Source: an uncultured Muribaculaceae bacterium (GTDB lineage Bacteria; Bacteroidota; Bacteroidia; Bacteroidales; Muribaculaceae). Taken from it: a DNA stretch of 64,000 nucleotides. Each line of letters opens with the position of its first letter. The stretch's first letter is position 1. The stretch lies in contig CAJTXU010000014.1 of NCBI GenBank assembly GCA_910584125.1, positions 1 to 64,000 of the forward strand, written 5' to 3'. This document shows positions 53,092 through 61,412 of the stretch, piece after piece. The notes below the pieces were generated by a model. The model was given only the letters and a program-made list of their open reading frames with translations, searched no databases and was not told the DNA's origin. Both the position numbers and the translations under genes were made by a program.

Positions 53092-53124
53092 TCGGCGCGC
53101 CGGTGCGCACACCATGTGCGAAAG

Positions 53125-53156
53125 TTTGCACATACGAATAAATTTTATTAATTTTG
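53125..53156 (+). promoter_or_regulatory. Promoter of the RsmI-like gene
   Basis: TTTG (53125-53128), a 20-bp spacer and TAATTTTG (53149-53156) match the consensus. The expected start near 53163 falls only about 3 nt before the ATG at 53166, so the mRNA may be almost leaderless. Earlier in-frame ATG or TTG codons fall inside the promoter. Confidence 0.8.
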
Positions 53157-53165
53157 TATATGCAA

Positions 53166-53882
53166 ATGAAGGCGGCGCTATATCTGATACCGGTGGAGAT
53201 ATGCGCGGGCACGTCGGAGATGACGATACCCGCGGGCAATCTTCATATAGTCAAGGGTATACGGACGTTTGTCGTGGAGAATCTGCGAACCGCCCGCCGC
53301 TGCCTGCGGCATTGGGACCCGACGTTCCCGATCGACGACTGCACCTTTCACGAGCTCAACGGCCACACCGACCCGCGGGCTGTGCCGGGATTTCTCGACG
53401 CGCTGCGGCGCGGCGAGCCCGTGGGCGTGATGAGTGAGGCCGGTTGTCCGGCCGTTGCCGACCCGGGCGCCGACGTCGTGGCGATCGCCCAGCGCGAGGG
53501 TCTGCCCGTCGTGCCGCTCGTGGGGCCCTCGAGCATCCTGCTCTCGCTGATGGCCTCGGGCTTCAACGGCCAGGGATTCGCGTTCAACGGCTATCTGCCC
53601 GTCAAGGACGACGAGCGTCTGCGCGCCGTCCGCGAACTCGAAGGCATCTGCGCGCGCCGCGGCCAGACCCAGATATTCATCGAGACCCCCTACCGCAACA
53701 ACCGTCTTCTGCGCTTTCTCGCCTCGAACCTCAGGCCCGACACGATGCTCTGCGTGGCCTGCGACATCACCGACCCCGACAAGGAGTCGATCCGCACCCT
53801 CCCTGCCTCACGATGGAAAAAAGAAGAATATGACTACGACAAACGTCCGGCAATCTTTCTGATGCACCGTGACGGCCGTTAG
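53166..53882 (+). CDS. RsmI-like SAM-dependent methyltransferase
   Basis: The protein has 238 residues from ATG 53166, the first start beyond the promoter. It has the tetrapyrrole-methylase fold of RsmI-type proteins: ALYLIPVEICAGTSEMTIPA at the start, GVMSEAGCPAVADPGADVVA (glycine-rich SAM loop), LPVVPLVGPSSILLSLMASG and QIFIETPYRNNRLLRFLASN. It is shorter than E. coli RsmI at its ends, as in the Bacteroidetes branch. Probable target: 2'-O-methylation of C1402 in 16S rRNA; the exact role is inferred. It is followed 17 bp later by the MBL hydrolase gene. Confidence 0.82.
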   Translation: MKAALYLIPVEICAGTSEMTIPAGNLHIVKGIRTFVVENLRTARRCLRHWDPTFPIDDCTFHELNGHTDPRAVPGFLDALRRGEPVGVMSEAGCPAVADPGADVVAIAQREGLPVVPLVGPSSILLSLMASGFNGQGFAFNGYLPVKDDERLRAVRELEGICARRGQTQIFIETPYRNNRLLRFLASNLRPDTMLCVACDITDPDKESIRTLPASRWKKEEYDYDKRPAIFLMHRDGR

Positions 53883-53898
53883 CAAGCGGCGAGTACTT

Positions 53899-54921
53899 AT
53901 GAAAAACTCAAGAAAAATCAAATTCGGATCTCAGCCCCGCCTTCCTTTCGAGGAGTGGGACGACGAACCTGCGTCCGCGCCCGGGCGTCCGTCGACACGT
54001 CCTTCCGGTGCTGCCGGTTCGGAGTTCGAGCTCGACGCGGCCGACCTCCGAGCGGCCAAGGCCCCGTCGGGGCGCCTGCATTACATCTCGTTCGGCTCGG
54101 GCTCGAGCGGAAACAGCTGCTATGTCGGCAACGACAGCGGCGGCGTGATAATCGACGCCGGCATACGCGCCGACCGCATAGCCGACACGCTGCGCGAGCA
54201 CGGTGTGTCGATGCGCAAGGTCAAGGCACTGATACTCACCCACGACCACAGCGACCATGTGCGGTTCAGTTACGCGCTACTGCGCGAGAACCGTCACCTG
54301 ACGCTCTACTGCACGCCGCGCGTGCTCAACGGCCTGCTGCGGCGTCACAGCATCTCGAAGCGCATCAAGGAATACCACACACCGATATTCAAGGAGATAC
54401 CGTTCAAGGTGGCCGACATGGAGATCACGGCGTTCGACGTGCCCCATGACGGCTCGGACAACATGGGTTTCTCGATAGAGTATGCCGGCCATAATTTCGT
54501 GCTGGCCACCGACCTGGGCAGCGTCTCCGACCGTGCGCGCCACTATATGGGTCTGGCGAACTATCTGGTGATAGAGTCGAACTATGACTCCGACATGCTG
54601 CGCCTGGGCCGGTATCCCGAATATCTGAAAGCCCGTATCCGTTCGGACAACGGTCATCTGGACAACCGAGATGCCGCGGCGTTCCTGAGCGAGATAATCC
54701 GCCCGGAACTGAAATACATCTTCCTCTGCCATCTCAGCAAGGACAACAACACGCCGGCGATCGCGCTGCGCGAGACGCGCGAGGCGCTCGCGGCGCGCGG
54801 TCTGACGGTAGGCAACGCCGAGGAGACGCTGAGCGACCGTCGCGCCGACGTCCAGCTGATGGCGCTGCCGCGCTTCGACCCCTCCCGCTGGTTCACGTTC
54901 CTGCCACTGCGGAAGGAGTGA
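53899..54921 (+). CDS. MBL-fold hydrolase, YycJ-like
   Basis: The protein has 340 residues from ATG 53899 (MKNSRKIKFGSQPRLPF). An earlier in-frame ATG at 53869 overlaps the previous gene. An N-terminal low-complexity region is followed by the MBL fold: FGSGSSGNSCYVGND, the metal motif LTHDHSDHVRFSYAL, then DVPHDGSDNMGF and FLCHLSKDNNTP with further ligand His/Asp residues. It matches the YycJ/WalJ group of MBL exonuclease-like hydrolases. It probably shares the transcript of the RsmI-like gene. Confidence 0.85.
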   Translation: MKNSRKIKFGSQPRLPFEEWDDEPASAPGRPSTRPSGAAGSEFELDAADLRAAKAPSGRLHYISFGSGSSGNSCYVGNDSGGVIIDAGIRADRIADTLREHGVSMRKVKALILTHDHSDHVRFSYALLRENRHLTLYCTPRVLNGLLRRHSISKRIKEYHTPIFKEIPFKVADMEITAFDVPHDGSDNMGFSIEYAGHNFVLATDLGSVSDRARHYMGLANYLVIESNYDSDMLRLGRYPEYLKARIRSDNGHLDNRDAAAFLSEIIRPELKYIFLCHLSKDNNTPAIALRETREALAARGLTVGNAEETLSDRRADVQLMALPRFDPSRWFTFLPLRKE

Positions 54922-54982
54922 GTCTAAGGTCTCTAGGGTCATTAAGGTCGCAGGCTCAGATATTGGCTTTTTGGCGGCATGG

Positions 54983-55034
54983 CGCGCGTCCCAGCATGGA
55001 CGGGCGGTCCGTTTCGGCTGCCCAACAATCTGTG
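54983..55034 (-). repeat. 52-bp dispersed repeat, copy 2 (inverted)
   Basis: CGCGCGTCCCAGCATGG (54983-54999) and CCAACAATCTGTG (55022-55034) are the reverse complements of the ends of 45773-45824, at the same spacing. This copy lies about 220 bp before an ATPase pseudogene. The remaining spacer 54922-55254 has no gene. Confidence 0.75.
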
Positions 55035-55080
55035 AGCGAGATACATGTGGCAACCCCATAAAGTACTGACGTAATCGCTT

Positions 55081-55195
55081 GCGCCAAACTGCAGAATGAA
55101 ATTGCGCCAAACTGCCGAACGTAAATGCGCCAAACTACCGAACGTAAATGCGCCAAACTACCGAACGTAAATGCGCCAAATTGACGAATAAAGTG
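55081..55195. repeat. Five-copy 23-bp tandem array
   Basis: Units begin at 55081, 55104, 55127, 55150 and 55173, exactly 23 bp apart, each opening GCGCCAAA. The middle three share GCGCCAAACT[AG]CCGAACGTAA almost exactly; the outer two have diverged. Units touch without unique spacers, so this is not a CRISPR array. It lies just upstream of the promoter at 55206. Confidence 0.85.
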
Positions 55196-55205
55196 GTTGG
55201 ACTTG

Positions 55206-55235
55206 TTTGAGATTCAAATTTATTTTGTAATTTTG
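55206..55235 (+). promoter_or_regulatory. Promoter of the ATPase pseudogene
   Basis: TTTG (55206-55209), an 18-bp spacer and TAATTTTG (55228-55235) approximate the consensus. The ATG at 55255 lies about 12 nt beyond the expected start. Confidence 0.65.
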
Positions 55236-55254
55236 CTGAAAATTATTCAGGCAT

Positions 55255-56538
55255 ATGACAAAGATTGAAACCTATAGGCCGAGAATCGCAGACCGTTTGC
55301 TCGCGCGCAAATTGTAGGGCAAGGGCGCGGTTCTGATTGAGGGCCCTAAATGGTGTGGCAAGACAACCACAGCCGAGCAGATTGCTCGAAGCGTCCTTTA
55401 TGTCTCCGAACCAGGTAAAGTCAAACAAAACATCGAACTGTCGCGGCTTAAACCGTCGCTCCTGTTGGAGGGCGAAAAACCGAGACTTTTGGATGAATGG
55501 CAGGTTGCGTCCTTGTTGTGGGATGCGATTCGGTTCAGCGCAGACCATAGTTCGTCGCTCGGCCTTTATATCCTCACCGGTTCCTGTGTTCCTGCGGATA
55601 TGACTGATGTAATCCATAGCGGAACCGGGCGATTTGGGTGGCTTAAGATGCGGCCGATGTCTCTTTGGGAATCAGGGGAATCCTCGGGAGACGTTTCAAT
55701 CAAAGCTCTATTCGACAATGCTTCGGGCATTTGAGGCAAGTCCGGTATAGACTTGACTCAAATGGCGTTCCTATGCTGCCGGGGCGGCTGGCCGCTTTCG
55801 TTGGGCATGGACGATGAGATTGCGCTCGACCAGGCTTTCGATTATGTCGATGCGGTGGAGCATCGCGATATCCAGAAATCGGACGGCGTGGAGCGCGAGC
55901 CCTCAAGAGTGCATCGACTGTTGCGCTCATACGCCCGCCATCAGGGTACTCAGGCGACTCTGTCGGTAATTAAGCAAGACCTCTCGTCAAATGAGGGCGA
56001 AAGTTTTGATACCGATACGATTGCGTCATACATAAAGGCTCTGAAAAGAATTTTTGTAGTGGAGGATGTGGAGGCGTGGAATCCCAACCGGCGCTCCAAG
56101 ACTGCAATCCGGAGTTCCGATACCCGATATTTCATCGACCCCTCCATAGCCACCGCTGCTCTCGGACTCGGACCGAATGACCTTGTCAACGACTTGAACA
56201 CGTTTGGGCTTGTTTTTGAAACGCTGTGCATGCGCGATCTGCGTGTGTATGCTGATGCGAACGATGGTAAAGTCTACCATTACAGAGATAAAAACGGCCT
56301 CGAGTGTGATGCTGTCATACACCTGCGCAATGGACGGTACGGTCTTATCGAGATAAAACTCGGCGGGGACAGACTCATTGAAGAGGGAGCGAAAACGCTA
56401 AAGGCACTATCGGCAAAAATTGATACAGACAAAATGAAAACTCTCTCCTTTCTGATGGTTCTTACGGCTGTTGGAGAATACGCATACCGGCGCGAAGACG
56501 GTGTCCTTATCGTACCCATCGGCACCCTTAAGGACTGA
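55255..56538 (+). pseudogene. AAA ATPase with DUF4143, two premature stops
   Basis: One frame runs through from ATG 55255 to the stop at 56538 and reads as a DUF4143-type ATPase (MTKIETYRPRIADRLLARKL at the start). A TAG replaces a charged codon at 55315-55317 (codon 21) and a TGA interrupts at 55732-55734 (codon 160). Walker A (EGPKWCGKTTTAEQ), the DEWQ segment and the sensor-like LTGSCVPADM are intact, and the C-terminal DUF4143 region (QAFDYVDAVEHRDIQKSDGV ... HYRDKNGLECDAVIHLRNGR) is complete. Reuse of an internal start at 55753 would yield a protein without the ATPase core. It is probably recently inactivated. Confidence 0.85.
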
Positions 56539-56618
56539 AGGAAATTTTCTTCGCGACTTTGTCAACGACGTGTTTTGGATTGATGAAATAAGTTACGTAA
56601 AATAACGTTGTACTAAAG

Positions 56619-57533
56619 ATGAATTGTTTGGGAAACAACGTATTGGCGATTCTTGGACAAATCGTTTTGATTAGTCTGGTGTCGATAGGCTCCGATGTTT
56701 TGTATGCGCAAAATCAACGAGCTTTCTTGGTTGGTATATCTGATTACCAATCAACCATAGAACATGCTTCCGATTATTGGGAAAATATTCACGGAGCTAA
56801 TGACGTAGTTTTATTATCGCCGACATTGCGAAAACTTGGTTTTAAGGTCACATCCTTAATTAATAGACAAGCAACAGCAGCAAATATACGTAAACAACTT
56901 TCCAAATTCAGTTCATCATGTAAGTCCGGGGATATTGTATATTTACATTTCTCATGTCATGGACAGCCTGTCGAGGATTTGGACGGTGATGAACCGGATG
57001 GATGGGATGAGGCCATTATACCGGTTGATGCTCAAAAGGTTTATGTCAAAGGTCTGTACAAGGGAGAAAACCATATCACCGACGATGAACTAAATCGCCT
57101 GTTCCGAACGATACGTACTAAAATTGGTCGTAAGGGCTTTTTAACTGTAGTTATAGATGCTTGTCACGCCGGAACTTCATATCGTGGAGAAGAAGTTGAA
57201 GATTCAGTATTTGTACGAGGAACTAATAGCGGATTTTCTGAAAGAGGATTAAGATTTGTGCCTAAAATTGATAAGAGAGGGAGAATCAGAGTCGAAAAAT
57301 CCAACAATATGAGTGGTATTTGTATAATAGAAGCGTGCCGTTCATATCAAGTGAACAATGAAATCAAATGCAATGGTAAATACTATGGCTCTCTTTCTTA
57401 TTATACAAATAAAGTGCTGCAATCAGACAATAAAATTGCTTGGAGAGGACGATGGTATGAAGCAGTCATAGCACTTATGTCCAAAGATTTACGGCTGGTC
57501 CGACAAAATCCGGTTATAGAATTCAGTGAATAG
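56619..57533 (+). CDS. Exported caspase-like (C14) protease
   Basis: This 304-residue protein has a signal peptide (residues about 7-30, ending LYAQ) followed by a caspase/metacaspase fold: RAFLVGISDYQS, then the catalytic His114 in LHFSCHGQPVED and the catalytic Cys182 in VVIDACHAGTSYRG. Insertions and a C-terminal stretch without known domain follow. Secretion sets it apart from the usual cytoplasmic CHAT/caspase effectors. It is the first gene of a four-gene run with an ECF sigma factor, a TM protein and a CHAT-domain protein. No clear consensus promoter is seen; TAACGTTG at 56603-56610 is a one-mismatch -7 box. Confidence 0.85.
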   Translation: MNCLGNNVLAILGQIVLISLVSIGSDVLYAQNQRAFLVGISDYQSTIEHASDYWENIHGANDVVLLSPTLRKLGFKVTSLINRQATAANIRKQLSKFSSSCKSGDIVYLHFSCHGQPVEDLDGDEPDGWDEAIIPVDAQKVYVKGLYKGENHITDDELNRLFRTIRTKIGRKGFLTVVIDACHAGTSYRGEEVEDSVFVRGTNSGFSERGLRFVPKIDKRGRIRVEKSNNMSGICIIEACRSYQVNNEIKCNGKYYGSLSYYTNKVLQSDNKIAWRGRWYEAVIALMSKDLRLVRQNPVIEFSE

Positions 57534-57550
57534 CACAGAGGACAAAATTT

Positions 57551-58114
57551 ATGGGTAAGTATTCTAATACGACGTTGGATGCCTTTGTTAAATCTCAGAG
57601 AGACAGAGCTATCACTTATCTTCAAAATAACTTCACGATCTCAATGGATGACTGTGAAGATATTTTTCAAGATTCCTTTATCATACTATACCAGAATGTG
57701 CAGGAAGGGAAACTTGACAATTTAACCTCCTCCGTCTCTACATATTTTATGGCTATATGTAGAAATAAGGCAATGGAGTTATTACGCATAAAAGGTAAAT
57801 ATATCCATTCGCCTGTTGATGTCGAGATACAAAAATCTACCACATTTCTCGAAAGTAAGATAAGTAACGTGTTGTCATTTGATAACGATGATGTCCCTAC
57901 AGAGAAAAAGGAGGCTCTTGTCAGGGAGATAGTAAAAGATTTACCATCCCCATGTAATGAACTTTTATGGGGATACTATCGAGACGGCCTTTCAATGAAG
58001 GATTTAGCTGAACTATATGGATATTCTAACGAGAACACAGTGAAGGTAACTAAATATCGCTGCTGTGACAAATTCAAAAAACGATTTACGGAGATGCTTC
58101 ATAAGATTTTTTAA
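57551..58114 (+). CDS. ECF-family RNA polymerase sigma factor
   Basis: This 187-residue sigma factor has region 2 (DDCEDIFQDSFIILYQNVQE, then TYFMAICRNKAMELLRIKGK) and region 4 (GLSMKDLAELYGYSNENTVK, then KYRCCDKFKKRF). Group 4 sigma factors redirect RNA polymerase to a small regulon in response to envelope signals. The gene lies 17 bp after the caspase-like gene and 10 bp before a one-TM protein, which fits a sigma/anti-sigma pair. The promoters it recognises are unknown. Confidence 0.88.
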   Translation: MGKYSNTTLDAFVKSQRDRAITYLQNNFTISMDDCEDIFQDSFIILYQNVQEGKLDNLTSSVSTYFMAICRNKAMELLRIKGKYIHSPVDVEIQKSTTFLESKISNVLSFDNDDVPTEKKEALVREIVKDLPSPCNELLWGYYRDGLSMKDLAELYGYSNENTVKVTKYRCCDKFKKRFTEMLHKIF

Positions 58115-58124
58115 GATTGATCGT

Positions 58125-58817
58125 ATGGAAAACAATATACAATCCAATATTGACCGTGATGAGCGTATTGCGCTATATCTAAAAGGTCAGATGTGTCCTG
58201 AAGAAGAAATAAAATTTCTTGCTGACATTGAATCTGATGATCAATTGAAGCAAGACGCAATTGCTCAGGCCAGACTTGTCAAGGGCATGGCTCAGGCCGA
58301 TTATGAGCTTATTCAAGAATTAAAGAATGCACCGGAAGCAAAAATAAAATATTTGCTTCGTCCGCCGAGAATTATTTTTAGAAAGCCTATTATGTGGCTT
58401 TCAGTAGCTGCGTCAGTGGCTGTATTGCTATTTGTGGGTTACAAAGGATATGATTACTATGACACAACGCGCCTTGGCATGAGATATGCTACGGCCTTAC
58501 CAATAGAAACATTAGTTCGAGGCGACAAAGATTCAACTATTGAAACAGAACTCCAGACATTATTTGGAAACGTGGTTGAACGCAAAGAATTGCCATCCAC
58601 AACAAAGCGACTCTCCGAATTATGGGAAATATCCAATGAAGAAACATATAATGATTATACAGACTATGCTCCATATATTGGATGGTATCTTGCCATAGGC
58701 TATCTTGAAGACTATGAAAAGGAGAAAGCGAAACAGCTTTTGAAACAAATGAATGAAAAGGGCTTTTCCGATGTCGTGATTATTAACGTTGTCGATTTGT
58801 TGAATAAAATACAATGA
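58125..58817 (+). CDS. Single-TM protein, candidate anti-sigma factor
   Basis: The protein has 230 residues from ATG 58125; the longer open frame upstream overlaps the sigma gene and is less likely. The N-terminal ~80 residues are helical and charged (DERIALYLKGQMCPEEEIKF). One transmembrane helix follows (about 89-107, IMWLSVAASVAVLLFVGYKG), then a periplasmic part of about 120 residues with TPR-like helices. This topology is that of membrane anti-sigma factors. No zinc motif (HxxxCxxC) of the ZAS type is present, so the assignment rests on order and topology. Its stop lies in the first repeat unit of the next gene. Confidence 0.65.
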   Translation: MENNIQSNIDRDERIALYLKGQMCPEEEIKFLADIESDDQLKQDAIAQARLVKGMAQADYELIQELKNAPEAKIKYLLRPPRIIFRKPIMWLSVAASVAVLLFVGYKGYDYYDTTRLGMRYATALPIETLVRGDKDSTIETELQTLFGNVVERKELPSTTKRLSELWEISNEETYNDYTDYAPYIGWYLAIGYLEDYEKEKAKQLLKQMNEKGFSDVVIINVVDLLNKIQ

Positions 58818-58858
58818 ATACAATGAATACAATGAATACAATGAATACAATGAATACA
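58814..58858 (+). repeat. 9-bp tandem repeat (ATGAATACA x5) over a start codon
   Basis: Five uninterrupted copies of ATGAATACA cover 58814-58858. Each contributes an ATG in the same frame and encodes MNT. The first copy also holds the stop of the preceding gene (TGA at 58815-58817). Copy-number change would not shift the frame but would alter the number of start codons and the spacing between the two genes. Confidence 0.95.
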
Positions 58859-61045
58859 ATATGTCGTATTTTTATATTACTCGGTTATTTTTTGTTTTTG
58901 TCACTTGGCTTTAATGTGAAGGCTTGTGACTTGAGAACTGATGAATTGCCAATTGATAGCATGACTTATAATACAATCCAACATTGTTATGATTTGTATG
59001 TCAATGGTGTAAATGCTCAATCTACCGGTGACATAGCCACCGCTAAGCAAAACTATGATCAGTATTTATCATTGAATTGCGAACATGAATTGCTTAATGA
59101 TATTGCAATTGATTTATTAGCTCGATATATCGGAATCGCCAGCGCATCTGATGATTGGGAGCAGATATGCCGTCTGGGTGCAAGGTTGAATGATATCTCC
59201 TCTGACATCCGTGAAAGATATCAAAATACTGCATGGATGTATTTGATGTATGTTTATTCTCTTAATATGCAAAATAAATGTAATCAGATTGACGAAATTA
59301 TTCAGACAGGATTATATTATGTCGACAAGACTTATTCACCTGCTGATAAAGAGTATTACGAGTTAAGATTTCAGCATATAATTTCGAAATTGAATGTTGC
59401 GGATTATCATTCTGCAAATCAAATTCTTAATGAAATAATAACTATTAATGATTCCATAGGTCATCATATAGTTGATGATGACATTCTACGAATAAAACAA
59501 CATATTATTAAATTTACAAAAGCAAATCAATTCAGAAATAAAAAGGAATTTGTTGAAAAATATAGAGATTATGTTGTTGAATCCTCTATATGGACTGCTG
59601 CTTTAGGTTATGCTGAGGCGGAAGAATTATGGCATTCTCTTATTGATTTGGGACAAAGTTTTTTGTCGGATACTTATTTTGATGTGAATAGTGTTGACGA
59701 AGAAAATATTTGGACAGATTTTATGACATGGTATTCTGTCCTTATCAATGGTTTTGGTCGTGGCTTGAATATTCCTGATAGAGCGGAGCAAGCATATAAT
59801 TATGTGTTAACAAGTAAGAATTTCCTTGATTGGCATTCCTCCAAAAGTGGTAAAAAGGAAATAAAATGGCATCAGATTGTGGAATGTCTGAATGATAATG
59901 AGGTTGCAATAGAGTTTATTCCTCATAGTAATGAAGTTGTCCTTTTATCTAGTAATTTCAACAAACCGAAAATAGTAGAAATTGATTCGTTGGTAGTAAA
60001 TAAGATTTTAGGGTATAGGAATGATAATCCATTGATAATTAACAATTTCTATAAGCCAGGAAGTCCATTGACTGAATTAGTAAGTATTCTACACCCATAT
60101 ATAAAGGATTATAAACGAATTTATATTTCAGGCTCTAATAGTTTTGCGCAATTCAACTATGGTGCAATCCCATATCATAACAAGACTTTAGATGATTTGT
60201 TTGATGTTATTCCTATGATTTCTACTGCTGATATACTCGAATACAAATTAAAAAAGAAGCATAACAATCGGTTTAATAGAGTAGATATATATGGTGGAAT
60301 GGACTATGAATGTCTTGCTAAATCACAAACTGTTTCTAACCAGAAGAATACTTGGGTTTATCTATCAGATGTTCCTAATGAATTAAGAAAGGGTTTCAAT
60401 TTTTTACCTTTCACTCAAACTGAAATAGATAGTATAGCCTCATTGTGTAATAAACATAATATTAAATATAATAAGTATTATGGTCAAGATGCAAATGAGT
60501 CACGGCTAAAGAATGTTAAATATCCAAATTCTACAATATTACATATATCAACCCATTCTTTCTTATTACCTAATTACTCATTTAAAGACATTTCTCAGCT
60601 TTCTGAGGAAAAGAAAATATCAAAATTAGGCACAGTTTTGTCGAATACCGGGTTGCTGTTTTCAGGGTGTAATGAATCGTTAAAGAATGGAGCTGCCAAT
60701 GGGGATGATGGTGTTTTGACAGCAGAAGAAATATCTCATTTGGACTTAACCAATATCTATTTAACGGTATTGTCTTCTTGCTCTAGCGGGCTTGGTGATA
60801 TTAATAATATTAATGGTGTAGTATATGGACTCACTAACGCTTTTAGGAGTGCAGGCTGTAATCAAATTATGATTTCTCTTTGGGATGTGCCAGATTATAC
60901 AACTTCATTATTTATGCAGGCATTTTATGATGCACTTCTTAAAGGATGCAGTACTCGAGAGAGTCTTAAATTAGCTCAGTCTCATATAATATCATTAGGC
61001 TATGAGGATCCATTTTATTGGGGAGCTTTTGTGATTTTAGACTGA
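58814..61045 (+). CDS. CHAT-domain protease with TPR-like N-terminal region
   Basis: This 743-residue protein is predicted to be exported or membrane-tethered: after the MNT repeats a hydrophobic segment ICRIFILLGYFLFLSLGFNV (about 16-36) follows. A helical TPR-like region extends to about 350. The C-terminal CHAT (caspase-HetF-associated with TPRs) domain has catalytic His581 in LHISTHSFLLP and Cys656 in TVLSSCSSGLGD, plus the typical end SLWDVPDYTTSLFMQAFYDA ... SLGYEDPFYWGAFVI. Which of the five ATGs starts translation is unclear. It closes the caspase-sigma-TM-CHAT operon. Base composition is clearly more AT-rich than the flanking genome. Confidence 0.88.
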   Translation: MNTMNTMNTMNTMNTICRIFILLGYFLFLSLGFNVKACDLRTDELPIDSMTYNTIQHCYDLYVNGVNAQSTGDIATAKQNYDQYLSLNCEHELLNDIAIDLLARYIGIASASDDWEQICRLGARLNDISSDIRERYQNTAWMYLMYVYSLNMQNKCNQIDEIIQTGLYYVDKTYSPADKEYYELRFQHIISKLNVADYHSANQILNEIITINDSIGHHIVDDDILRIKQHIIKFTKANQFRNKKEFVEKYRDYVVESSIWTAALGYAEAEELWHSLIDLGQSFLSDTYFDVNSVDEENIWTDFMTWYSVLINGFGRGLNIPDRAEQAYNYVLTSKNFLDWHSSKSGKKEIKWHQIVECLNDNEVAIEFIPHSNEVVLLSSNFNKPKIVEIDSLVVNKILGYRNDNPLIINNFYKPGSPLTELVSILHPYIKDYKRIYISGSNSFAQFNYGAIPYHNKTLDDLFDVIPMISTADILEYKLKKKHNNRFNRVDIYGGMDYECLAKSQTVSNQKNTWVYLSDVPNELRKGFNFLPFTQTEIDSIASLCNKHNIKYNKYYGQDANESRLKNVKYPNSTILHISTHSFLLPNYSFKDISQLSEEKKISKLGTVLSNTGLLFSGCNESLKNGAANGDDGVLTAEEISHLDLTNIYLTVLSSCSSGLGDINNINGVVYGLTNAFRSAGCNQIMISLWDVPDYTTSLFMQAFYDALLKGCSTRESLKLAQSHIISLGYEDPFYWGAFVILD

Positions 61046-61158
61046 TTTATTTGGAATTTTCAGACAAAATTCACTTATTTGCATTGAACTCCACCTTGCG
61101 ATTAAAATGATGTAATGAAGCATGTTGTGGTATTGCTGAATTTAATATTATTGAAGAT

Positions 61159-61296
61159 ATGAATGTTATTTCTTCAACATGTTTTGATTCAATTGGTAAT
61201 CCTTGTGATTTTGAAGATGAAGATGGTATCACTTGGGTTTATCTCGGTATGAGGCATGGTTTTGATGAATGGCAAGGAGCTCTCAAAGAAGATTAA
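61159..61296 (+). CDS. Possible 45-residue small protein
   Basis: A short frame reads MNVISSTCFDSIGNPCDFED, then EDGITWVYLGMRHGFDEWQG, and stops. It is acidic, without a signal or membrane segment, and matches no family I recognise. It lies in the 367-bp gap between the CHAT gene and the helicase gene; no other gene or clear promoter was seen there. It may be a gene remnant. Confidence 0.3.
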   Translation: MNVISSTCFDSIGNPCDFEDEDGITWVYLGMRHGFDEWQGALKED

Positions 61297-61412
61297 GTCT
61301 ATCCTGAAATAAGGTGCATCGTAAAGAGTGCATCTTATTTTTTTGCTCGTTACTGTTAACCTTTCTATGGTTTGCGTCATAAAGAGACAGACCATTGCAA
61401 ATGAACTGATTT

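Noticed and set aside
55081..55195. Possible CRISPR array
   Set aside because: Units are contiguous with no unique spacers and no cas genes lie nearby.
55315..55734. Stop-codon recoding (TAG and TGA read as sense) in the ATPase frame
   Set aside because: Other genes in the window use TAG and TGA as normal stops, so decay is the simpler explanation.
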